The position numbers were made by a program, and so were the translations under genes. Under the pieces are notes generated by a model. It was given only the letters and a program-made list of their open reading frames with translations, did no database searches and was not told where the DNA came from. 64,000 bases of DNA from Lepeophtheirus salmonis (lineage: Eukaryota > Arthropoda > Copepoda > Siphonostomatoida > Caligidae), in NCBI RefSeq assembly GCF_016086655.4, contig NC_052138.2:10602001-10666000 (forward strand), in the 5' to 3' direction. Positions 1 to 10,215 of this stretch are shown piece by piece (the first letter of the stretch is position 1; each line of letters opens with the position of its first letter).

Positions 1-2130
1 CAAATTTTTTATCTTTTTATATATATTTTTTACAAAAAATATATATATTTGGATAACCTTTTTATGAAATACTCTCAATCCTCTTAATGTCTTGGTTTTG
101 AATCCTTGACTAAGGTCAAAACAGCTAGATTAAAAAGTTTCTTTTCTTGGTAGAATTATTTTTTATTAGAGGTTTCAAGATACAATAGAGTTTACTTTCG
201 TGATAAAGGATTAGCATTTAAACTTTTACATTAGGTAGTTAGTCTTTATATGAACAAATCTGTTTTTGAAAAGTATGTAATATCTCTTAAAGGGAATTAG
301 CTCAAATTATGGACATACTTATCTCCAGATACGTACGTGAATTAAATACATTGGAATGAATTGAGTCTAGTCACGTGAAGGTCAGATTTTGTTAACAAAA
401 ACATTTATGACTTTAAAATTAATTTTACTATTTAAAAAAAGGTAAGCAATGAAATATAATCTAAATATTTGATAGGGTTGAGTTTCGGTCTCACAATCCT
501 AGCCCGAACTTAGAACGCAATAATTATTATTAATCATGTCCAAATACGGTTCTGGAACGGTCTTGTGGTAAAATTTGAACTGTAAAGAAATGGCTATTAT
601 CCAACCACACTTTATTTAAATTTTTCTTTGAAATTTGGGAGAAAAATAGATTTTTTTAGAAAAGAGATAGTTTTTATTCTATTTTTGACTATAATCTAAC
701 GTAAAAATATTGTATTTCTTAGCTATATCATATACCATTTAGCCACATGTATGGCTCCAGCATCATTCAGTAATTATGTCACAACAATTGACCCTAAATT
801 ACATTTTTTTTGCCTTATGGATTCCTTTTCTCTCCTTTTCTGATAAGAGGTTGAGTTAAAATTCCAAAAGTGACTGGCGTCTCAAAAACAACTATTCACA
901 TAACAACATTTTCTATTTTTTTTTTTTTTTAGAATCAAAAAAGTTATTGCCAAAATAAAAATCGGTGAAAATTAGATCTTCAGATTTTTTTTTTTTTTTT
1001 GTGCAAAAAAATGGATTTCCAATGCAATATTAGCTTCCTAGATAAATTAAAGTTTGTAGAAATTTGTCTGGAACTCAATTTGTATATCAATTTGACAAAA
1101 AAAATTGGTGATAAACTGAAAAGCTGTCATTTTCTGATTAATTTTTCTTCTTTTTTCCTCTTTTTTTTTTATTTGTCCAACGTCAATTTTCAATTTTTAA
1201 GAAGAAATACACACTAAAGGATGGATTTTTGACTTAAATTTATCAAATTAATCATTACTACATTATTGTATTTTCCATTTCTGGAACCTGTTATTTAAAT
1301 AATTTTTCCAATATTTGCAAAAATGAATCAATTATCAGGCTTACTTTTTGGACAATATTTTTCTCGATAACTTTTTTAGTTTTGTAAGAATGAAAAAAAT
1401 CTTGATGTTCTTATTTACATTAACAATAAATGCTATTAACTACTTCCTTTTCAAAATTAATTTAAAACAATTTTTTGTCCTTTTCTATGCAAATTTTGAT
1501 TTGGCAATTTTTGAACAAAAATAAAAGATGGACTTCTCATTTAGACAGGTTTTTTCATCATATATGTTGTTATGTTATTTTAAGTCTGAAATACATTTTT
1601 TTTTTAAATTCATAACAATACATTTCATATAATATACAGGTGCTATGTTATAATACCTGTAAGAATACCAAAACGCTCGCTTGAGCAAGAACGAGTTTTG
1701 AATAAGTTCATTCCACATTTGGTAAATCTTTGCTAATTGGTCTAGCTAGAGTTTCTTTGATTGTTTTGATCGTAAATCAAATCTCAAAAGTATTTTTTGG
1801 AAACAATTTTGGCTTATTGTGCTCTTGAATAATTAAAGGCCCCCTCCCTCATTTTTGACCAAAATTGTTTAATTAGGTATGTTATACAAACCTAATATGC
1901 TTCTAGCATAAATAAACTTCTCAAGTTATCCTATTGTCATACTCCAATCATCCATCCCCCGTTTTTCTTGAACCACAGTACATTTTAGAATGTGACATCA
2001 ATCATCAGCTTTGATGTCAAGTCAATTTTCTTTACGGCAGTTGAGCCAGATCCTGGTTTACGTGTGAATATTTTATGCATTGAAGTAAAAAGGAACTTTT
2101 TATATTTATTCATAAAAAGTTTCCTCTTTA
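1..2130. other. A+T-rich stretch without recognised genes
   Basis: I see only A/T homopolymers and short spurious reading frames. Around 478-500 a piece reading like GTTGAGTTTCGGTCTC resembles the end motif shared by the repeats at 3255 and 43550, so some of this is probably decayed repeat DNA. No splice-flanked coding exon, RNA gene or intact terminal inverted repeat was found. Confidence 0.5.
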
Positions 2131-2131
2131 C

Positions 2132-2424
2132 TTAATCTATGGTATTAACTATAGATCTTCGAGAAATTTTTTGGTAATCTGGTTTACCTCTAACTGTAGA
2201 GACACCATCCTCATAATCCTCGGCGTCATCACTTGAGGTTTCATAAGCATCCAATTCCTCAAGAGGAATTTCAGTAAACTCATCAATGAAATCAAATTAT
2301 CAGTTTTTTCATCTTTGGATTGATCTGCAGATAAACTTAGAAGGAATTTAATTGCTTTTTGTCTGAAAATCTTCGTGATCCATTCTGAGACATTTAAAGA
2401 GATAGTCATACAGTATATCAATCA
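2132..2424 (-). pseudogene. Unrecognised frameshifted coding remnant with acidic C-terminus
   Basis: On the - strand two frames read like protein and abut near 2280. The first half contains EWITKIFRQKAIKFLLSLSA followed by DQSKDEKTDN. The second half, one frame away, reads EFTEIPLEELDAYETSSDDA, then an acidic DYEDG stretch and KPDYQKISRRS, with a TAA at 2134-2132. The composition, both in the acidic tail and the amphipathic first half, is unlike the surrounding A/T noise, so I infer a once-real coding segment broken by a small frameshift. I do not recognise the family. It could be a transposon accessory ORF, a retrotransposed gene copy or an exon of an unannotated host gene. No splice sites were assigned. 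Confidence 0.3.
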
Positions 2425-2559
2425 CACAAACGAAGACAAGATGTTATAAGAAACAATTCAAACGGTAAAAATAAATGAGTAGCTCAGTCTATTTGTATGA
2501 AGGGGATAGAATACATTTTTTAGAATGGAGTAGATTGTCGATAGTCTGTAGGAAAATTA

Positions 2560-3280
2560 ATACAGTATTTCAGTGCTTAATAAAATAATGTTCTATATTA
2601 TTGAGGTTAAAAATTGCCCTTTGGTAGTTGTTGGGTGCGAATTAAATTTTAGCCTTACTTTGGGATGGAAGAGTTATTTTCAAATGGCCATAGAGGTCAA
2701 AAAACGCCCTTTTGAAGGTTGAAACTTTACAAACATAACTTTTTCATAAAAATACAATAAACAATCGAATACACTGTTCATCCTAAAAATAGAACATCCT
2801 CATACATACCCTAAAATAAAAATTTGGAAGAAATTGACCTTTTTGTGACCTTTGACCTTTTATATGACCTTAAAACTGTACTTTATTAGTTTAAAATTGT
2901 ATAAAACTATTACTCTAAGCATAAAAAGGCTTTAATGATCGCAATATTTGCAAGTTTCTCCTTATTACTTTGAAAAAAGATTTAAAAAATTCGCATTTAT
3001 GGGTTAAAAAGTAACTTTTGGATCGGGATTTTTTTTTGTCGGCAATTAAAAATTATTTTTTCTAGAGCTGCTTAAAAGATGCCCTTGTATCCGAAAAGTA
3101 GGGCTAAAATTGAATTTTATTTGAACACTCCTACACCCCACCCCTACTTTTAGTGGCAAGACAAAAAAACATTTCAATGCATACTATGGACAGAAATGTC
3201 GATCCAGAATCATCAAAAAACACTTAAGCCGAACCAGGTGAAAAATTCAATCACGGACCGAGTCTCAACACTACTTAATA
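2560..3280. repeat. Probable dispersed repeat with TGACCT-rich segment
   Basis: This stretch has a more mixed base composition than its flanks and ends near 3273 with GGACCGAGTCTCAACACTA, which recurs exactly at 43550-43568. It includes a cluster of TGACCT hexamers at 2835, 2846, 2853 and 2865 on the + strand, and AGGTCA at 2694. The reused end motif points to interspersed repeat DNA; the class is unknown. No transposase-like reading frame was recognised. Confidence 0.4.
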
Positions 3281-3689
3281 CATGAAAAGATTTTACAGGT
3301 ATGAAGAAATCTAAGAATGCCTATGAATCCATGTTTATGAATGTTTCATTTTATTTTTTCCTCAATTAAAGATATTTCATTTGATTGATGATGATAATTT
3401 TGTTCAAATTTCTACAATATATTATTTACATATTATAAGCAATCAGTTTGAATGGGGATAAACTGTTCTTATATACATGAGTCTTCCTTTTTTTTCTAGT
3501 TCTATGATGATCCTTGATCTTTGAAACATATCCGTGTAAATAATATATCGTTTATTATGTATTTTACGGTTATTTCAGTATCTCTAACCTATGTAAGAGT
3601 ATTGGACTCTTTATAAGGAAGACATATAGGTCATTCCAGTATTTTATTTGTTTCAAATTTCTATTGATAAGTGTTTTATTACATTTAAT

Positions 3690-4400
3690 ATAAGTGGTGT
3701 GTCAGAATAAAAATAATCTTGAACAAAAATCAAGAAAAGGGAACTATCCATATTTTTTTTATCTTCAATTAGACATATAACCCAATATTTAAGTCAATTA
3801 TATATATACTTTATATTCAAACTTATCGGATAAGTTAAGATACCCTATAATTTTAGCTATAGTTTAAAATTTTTATATCATTTAAGAGACTTATATTGGC
3901 CTGATATGACCTTTCAAATAAAATCTTTTATTGTGGCAATCAATTTTGACTGTCAAAGAATGCAAATATAATCCGTATTTCTAAAAAAAAAATCATTCTA
4001 GCTTGCTTTTTTGGTTGACGAGCCACATATATAAATAATTGATGATGCTGGCCTATAATTTACGAATACTTTGCAAATACACTTTTTACTACTTAGTCAA
4101 TTATATTCTTTTTATTCAAATATGTGGGATAAATGAAGATACCCACAACTTTCAGGTATAGTTTAGATCGATCCTTCACCTAACTTCAGATACGGAAATT
4201 GGGTCCCATATGGTATTTCTAATAAAATCAGTCAATTTCATATTGCAGTTCTTCCAAAGATAACATTGATAACAATGATTTTTTTGATAGAAATGGATGA
4301 TAATTTGCCAAAGAATATATATGTAATCCACACTCAGTTTTGAGAAGAATCTTTTTAGTTTGCTTTTGTGTTGACGGGTGACTTATACGTATTGTACATA
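3690..4400 (+). repeat. Two adjacent copies of dispersed repeat family R1
   Basis: Two diverged units run from about 3818-4090 and 4117-4400. Each starts with a version of GGATAAATTAAGATACCC, continues through a segment ending in TTTCAAATAAAAT, and ends with a version of CTTGCTTTTTTGTTGACG followed by CCACATATATA. A leader with AATCTTGAACAAAAATC lies at about 3713. Related copies occur at 9300-10215, 22980-23415 and 37470-37575. No terminal inverted repeat or coding potential is evident, so this is an unclassified interspersed repeat. Confidence 0.6.
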
Positions 4401-4527
4401 TAGCTATTGTATTGTTCGTTTTTTAATTAGTTGTTGTCTTGATTTGAATAAAAATTACTCAAACCTCAAAGGACATTGATACGAGAACCCTTCAATACCT
4501 ATATTTTACATTCAATATTATTATAAT

Positions 4528-4616
4528 TCAGGGAGTTGTATTATTCTATCGTAAGACAGTGCCACTCTCAGTTGCTTTGTTTACAATCTAGTATAAGTAA
4601 ACAAAGCTGATGCCCC
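4528..4616 (+). repeat. Right half of MITE-like family R3
   Basis: The sequence from TTCAGGGAGTTGTATTATT to the terminal CTGATGCCCC matches the right half of the element at 13547-13778, including the internal GTAAACAAAGCT. Only this half is recognisable here; the left end with GGGGCATGAG was not found at a sensible distance upstream. Confidence 0.5.
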
Positions 4617-5313
4617 ATTAAAAAGCTACAACAATGGAGGCTGTGTAGTTGGAAATATAGTCATTAATAGTACCCGTAGCAGAAAAAAAAAGTATGTTCG
4701 TAGCCAATTATATTTGGGGAAAAATAGTTCACTTGGTTACGACACGTGGTGTATAGCTTGGTGTAATCCGATGAGGCAAGCTCATAGTCCGTTTTAATTT
4801 GCGGGTACTTAACCCATAAGGATGTTGCTCGTAATATCAGATATTACTATATTCAAGGGTAATTTATGGAATACTCGAGTTCGTATTTGCAGATTATTTG
4901 TTTTACGAAATATTTGCATCAATTTTGTAATATATCGAATATTTGAATCTACAATCCACGCAAATCTCAAATATATTTTTAGATATTTTATGCATTACTA
5001 CTATATAAATAGAGAATATTTGTGATAATTTAATAGGCGCATAACCTATCAAGTTAAATTTCTTGAAAATTGGCTATATAAAACAAAACTATTAAATACA
5101 AATTTATTTCAATTTTAGACCAAATATAAAAAAGGCCAAATCTAATTTTTTAACGTGAAACTCCTTACAAAAATATAATCTGGCAACCCTGTTAGAGTCT
5201 TAGAAATTACAAGATATGGTTAAATATTTTTCAATGTTTGTAAGTATTATGAGCGTTCTACGCGTTTTGATGAAATCGCGACTATATTGCAAAAAATACT
5301 ACTTGAGGCGAAA

Positions 5314-5347
5314 ATTGAGTAGTGAGCCAAAGGTTGGACATCCCTGG
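5314..5347 (-). mobile_element. Solo hAT-like terminal sequence
   Basis: Read on the - strand this is CCAGGGATGTCCAACCTTTG followed by GCTCACTAC, which has the general form of hAT-superfamily termini (CAGGGGTGTCCAAAC-like). No partner end or transposase was identified nearby, so it is called a truncated element end. Confidence 0.4.
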
Positions 5348-5519
5348 ACTAGATTATCGAATTGCTTGTAATGAAATTGTATCTTAATCAAATCCTTAAT
5401 GATAAAATTGCTTGCAATGAATTGTTTAATAATAAATTACCCACAATAATTTCACCTAGCAATGTAAATGAAGCTAAAATTACCATTGACCACTCTATTG
5501 AAAATTTTATAGATTACCT

Positions 5520-5567
5520 GGGCATTTTGCACATTGCATGCTCTAAAGACCATTTTGCAAAATGCCC
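5520..5567. repeat. 12-bp perfect inverted repeat (hairpin)
   Basis: GGGCATTTTGCA at 5520-5531 is perfectly complementary to TGCAAAATGCCC at 5556-5567, separated by 24 nt. CATTGC also recurs in the loop and downstream. It lies inside a 97-codon open frame (5362-5655) that has no recognisable protein features. Confidence 0.45.
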
Positions 5568-5589
5568 GATTTTCCACATTGCCCGTAAC

Positions 5590-5760
5590 ATATGTATATA
5601 TATATTTTTGGTAGGGGCTTGGTTTTTGGAATATTTTAGAAAAAAAATCTCATAATCCATAACTATTAAAAAAACTTTTTAAAATTAGATTTATAATAAT
5701 AAATTTGAAAAAAAAAAATTAAACTATCAAACTTTTGGGAAAAAAATGTAAAAAATCTAT
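5590..5760 (+). repeat. A/T-run repeat family R4, copy 1
   Basis: ATATATATTTTTGGTAGGGG followed by CTTGGTTTTTGGAAT and runs of A resembles the sequence at 50757-50840, where it follows GGGGCGTCCGCAGGAT. The copy here lacks that GC-rich end. The rest is alternating A and T homopolymers with no coding potential. Confidence 0.4.
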
Positions 5761-7840
5761 AGCAGCTCACAGAAAATTAATTTTTTCATAAAAAAGTTTA
5801 TAAAGGAAATTTCAGATATTAAAATTCCTTAAATTGCAGACATCACTGAATTTGATCTGTTTTTTTTTTTTAACATAAAAAAGTCAATAAAAAATTACGT
5901 ATAGCCATAGTTATTATCATATTCTCACGCTGCAGTAGATAAAAACATAAATTACAGCCCTACTACGAAAGGCATAACCGAATGTAATATTAATCCTATC
6001 ATAAAAAGTTTTAAATAATGGTTTTAACACTTCAAAGATTTTATTTATTTTCATTTTCCTCAAATACAAAATGAAGAAAGTTGATGCATTTTCTTAGGCA
6101 TTCAATAGGCTTAAGAAGTATATAGATTATGTTAACATTAAACCTACACGTTAATGTAAATCTGCAATTTAATTACCTACCAATTTAAGACAATTATTTT
6201 TAAAAAAACCGTGAGTGATGAAACTAGTGAAATAGTGGTAATTGTTTTTCGTCGTAATTATCTCCCAATAAAGTACTCTTAATTTTGTTGATCACTATAC
6301 AATAATGTTGAGGTCGAGATCACCCGAGACCAAGATATTGAGGGCTTAGATCAGTGGTTTGAAACTGGAATGAGTTTTGTATGTTTAAGGGAGAGATACG
6401 AGAGGGGAATTATGCAAGTAAGTGTCGTGTATAATTTTTATATTGTTTAAAGAAATTGTACAAGATCCAAACAAAAAATGAAATAATGAATTGAATTTAG
6501 AGTACTTGTGAGTAGGATAATGAAATCATTAAATATTCCTTAGTTGGTAGAATATTAGTGATGTCAGAGTCGGTGCCACGGGGGGGAGGGGGATTATTTG
6601 TCATTAAAAAAGAAAGAACAAATTAAGAAGGGGTTTTTAAAAAAAATGAAACTTTTTCTATATAAATGAACTTTTATAAAGAGATAAAAAACGAGCAAAT
6701 TATTTATTTTTTCATTCGGGAAAAAAAAGAGAATATTTTATTTTTCAAGGCCTCAATTCCGACCTATTATTTGAGATGGAAAACAGGGCATGTCAGTGAG
6801 AAAAAATGAGATGTCACTCACAAAATTTAAAAATATATATTTAAAATAAAAAGTCCTAGCACTGGCCATCTAAGTGTTACGATTTTTCGAGTATCAATTA
6901 ACCAATTAATCAGCCTATTTATTTTAAAATATGTAAACCTTTATGGGGTAGAGTTGTAAATTTGCAGCGAATAATTTCTATGCTTATAACATATCAATGT
7001 GGATGCACATCTCAATGATTTTTAAACTAGATGTCACAACTAAGTTATGAAAATTATATTACGTTCTACATAGGTACAGGGGAAGAGTGGGGCTAGTTGA
7101 GGGACTTTACATATTTTTACCATATTAATTAGCTTGAAGACGTGGAATTCAGATCTAGTGTTGTTGTTTTTTTTCAAAGTTCAAAACAATTTTAGCACCA
7201 TTTTCATCACATAATTAATGGTACTTTAGCTATAATGTCAGTTTTAATATTGACAATTTGATTAAATAGAAAAAATCTACTCGTAGAAATTACCTAGAAA
7301 CTGAATTGCCCACCCCTTTCATTTTAAGAAAATTAATTCAAATTCCCCCTCACAAAGAAAAATCTTACTCCTGGCATAATATGTTTCAATCTTTATATAT
7401 ATATATGTATAAATTACTAATTAGAATATGCCACAGAATACTTATCAAACTTCAAGTACTCACAGCTATATTATTACTCGTAAATAGATAGTATATTCGA
7501 AATTAAAATAAAACGATAGCATCAAAAAATAGCCGGTAATTAGAATGACGAATGTTGTCTATCCTTTATTAATAAAGGAAATTCTATTCAAATTCATGTA
7601 AAAATGCATACTTTTAGGTATTTATGGATAATCACATCAACTCCTGCATCCATCAATTAAAAAGGATGTTTCATTAAGGGAATTGGGGTACTTCATTATG
7701 TGACCATGAGTTATAATTTGAGTATTCTGTGAGTTGATAAAATTTGAATTAATTGGGAGAAACATCTGTTCTTTTTTTTAGAAAACCTTACTTTTTGTGT
7801 TGAAAAAGTATCACTGATTCAACTTAAGAGCCTTCTAGTG
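5761..7840. other. Gene-free stretch
   Basis: Mostly A/T-rich sequence without splice-flanked exons. A GC-rich patch at about 6557-6595 (GGTGCCACGGGGGG) and a possible counterpart near 6850 (TAGCACTGGCCAT) may be decayed repeat ends, but they do not pair well. The small ORF at 7306-7491 has no recognisable content. Confidence 0.4.
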
Positions 7841-8290
7841 AGTAAAAAATAAATATGTATATATATAAAGTAATCCGTACATACATTTTTGATCTAAGAA
7901 ATAAAAATGTAGTCATATAAATAAAATTTCGCAGGAATTTCATATGTAGCATTGAGCGCGTGCTTCATTTCAAAAATAAAAAAAAGGAAAGTAGATGATC
8001 TATATTAATAAAGCAAATTTTATCTGTATGTCTCAAAAACAGTAACAGGATGCACTCTATATAATGCTACAGGATGCATTCATACATATATTTTGATCTA
8101 ATAATAACAACGTAGTCGTATTAATGAAATATTGCAGGCGTTTGCATATAGCATCAATCATGTGTACAGGGTGCTCCATAAATAGTGATCCCTGATGTAT
8201 ATCACGTACATATTTTTGATCTTAGAAAAAACAATTTAGTCCTAGTAATGAACTAATGAACAGGCGTGTGCATTTATACAAATTTGTTTT
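7840..8290 (+). repeat. Dispersed tandem repeat family R2, about three units
   Basis: Three diverged units begin near 7890, 8080 and 8205. Each has a form of ACATATTTTTGATCT, then AACAACGTAGTCGTATTAATG and GCAGGCGTTTGCAT. Between units are ACAGGATGCA-like joints and, at 8163, GTGTACAGGGTGCTCCATAA. AAGCAAATTTTATCTGTATG precedes the second unit at about 8011. The same repeat, inverted, lies at 60530-60830, and a single + strand unit lies at 52205-52330. Confidence 0.55.
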
Positions 8291-8563
8291 TGTTATAGGT
8301 CTCTGATGCATATCCTAATTCAAATACATTTACAGTATATATTAAATCAAATTCAAATGGAAGGGGAAAATCACTTAAATTGATACTTTATTTGAATTAA
8401 AAATCCAGTCAGTCCCATAAAATCTCTTAAACTGAATTTATCCCTTAAATCGAAAATCTACTGTATTTGAATCTCTGTTAATGTCTTCAAATTGAATATT
8501 CCATGGATGGTGAATATATTAATGCTATAATTTGTGTTACAAGTGTTGTTGGATACATTATAA

Positions 8564-8757
8564 CAGCGATTCCCAACGTTTCTGACCCCTTAATAACATT
8601 TGCCAAGTTGCGGTGATCCCAAAAAAACAAAATTAGTTGAGTTGATCTTTCTGCATTGCATTTTTGGAGCTAACGTGTACAGGGCTAAACATAAAATTTG
8701 ACTCCGACTTTTTGAAGGCTTTTTTTAGGCGACCCCAGTTGGGGCTCGGAACCACTG
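8564..8757. mobile_element. hAT-type MITE with 8-bp target duplication
   Basis: The left end is CAGCGATTCCCAAC and the right end, reverse complemented, is CAGTGGTTCCGAG, both in hAT style. The flanking 8-mers are CATTATAA (8556-8563) and CATTCTAA (8758-8765), matching at 7 of 8 positions. That is the duplication size expected of hAT transposition. The 194-bp body has no coding capacity, so it is non-autonomous. Confidence 0.65.
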
Positions 8758-9299
8758 CATTCTAAGGTTTAAATGTCTAGAGTTATATTACTTGTAAATA
8801 CATTATTAATGAGTAATTTATTAGATCAAAGTAAATTGTTACATCAGTTAATAGTGAGTATTTAAATGACTGATGAGATAATCGAACAGCATAATTATTA
8901 ACGAGACGTAAAAGTTGTACAATTTGCTTATACAAGTTACTATTTGTACATATACAACATTACATAAATTATTTGTGGACATCTGTCGTTATTCTTATTT
9001 GCTAAAGATTTAATGTAATTATAATTATGTCAAGGCACTTCAGAAATTAAAAGAGAAATCCACATTTTGGCTATCTTCTTTTATCTTGAAATATTTTCCT
9101 CTACTCATATCAAAGCTCCAAGACAGAGGCCCATTCTAAGTGTACATATGTAGATTGATTTACGCAATCTTGGCATGAATACAATAAGAATCTACATATT
9201 TTTTAAATGTAGAACAACTTCAAAATAACACATTTAAATATTTTTAGTTAGAAAATAATAACGAGTCTTTCATTTAGATATGCATAACAAATTATATAA

Positions 9300-10215
9300 G
9301 TATGTTATTAGCCTATAATTTCAGAGTACTTTAGTAATATACTCCATGTTAAAATGTAGCATTTTTCTACTTATTTTATAAGTAATGAAGAGGTAATCTG
9401 TGATGCGTCAATATAAAAACAATCTTGAACAAAAATCCCAACTTATTTTATACTTCAAATATTAAGGGTACGCCAACCTAACTTCCATCAAAATAGTGTC
9501 TGGTAATCGGAGTGTAGCAGTCGTAGCAGGATGAACTTGGATTTATTTTAGAGACTAGATGCTGAAATATTCTTGGAAATATAACCAGTTCCTATCACAC
9601 TTTGGAATCGTGAAAAACGTGAGTTTGCCGTCGAAAAATAAATATCGCCAAACAATGGTTCAATATAGTTTTTTATAAAATTAAACTATTAAAATAAAGT
9701 GTATTTATATCCCAGTTCGGTTTATTCTGTGAGTCGACAATGAGGGGCGTCACCTATTGTGTAAAACAAAGCTTTAATTATGTATTATAAAACATAAACT
9801 CACTTTTGTGTTACTGCACTTTGACCATGCAGCTCATATTCGAGTCAACTATATGGTTAGAATTCAAATTTGTGGGATAAATTAAGATACCCAAGAATTT
9901 TAGCTATAGTTGAGAACCTTTATTTGCCTTAAAATATTAATATTGACCCCGATATGGGCTTTCAAATAAAATATATTAAATTCACATTCTTTTATTGTGA
10001 AAAGCAATTTTGGCTACTTTATGTGCAATTTTGCTACGCTTTGAGATGGCTGAAAATAATAATGTGTTGAAGAGTACAAATGTAATCCCCACTCAATTTT
10101 TAGAATAATCATTCTAGTTTACTTATGTGCTAACGAACCACATATATAAATATATATATTATGCCACTTGCCTATAATTTAAGAATACTTTACTAATAGA
10201 CTCCGGTTTAAAATG
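9300..10215 (+). repeat. Copy of dispersed repeat family R1, with older insertion
   Basis: The leader (GCGTCAATATAAAAACAATC at about 9408, then TTGAACAAAAATCCC) and the body (GTGGGATAAATTAAGATACC at about 9870 to GCTAACGAACCACATATATA at about 10128) match the other R1 copies. The motif GCCTATAATTT..GAATACTTTA occurs at both ends (about 9310 and 10170), as a direct repeat. A decayed transposon piece at about 9540-9650 interrupts it; it resembles 15745-15830. Confidence 0.5.

Noticed and set aside
999..1217. 72-codon open frame
   Set aside because: Composition is explained by A/T runs, no splice borders, no domain.
6354..6375. CAGTGGTTTGAAACTGGAATG as a hAT-like end
   Set aside because: No partner end within a reasonable distance; too short alone.
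6557..6866. Possible MITE from GGTGCCACGGGGGG to TAGCACTGGCCAT
   Set aside because: The two ends do not pair convincingly as an inverted repeat and no target duplication is visible.
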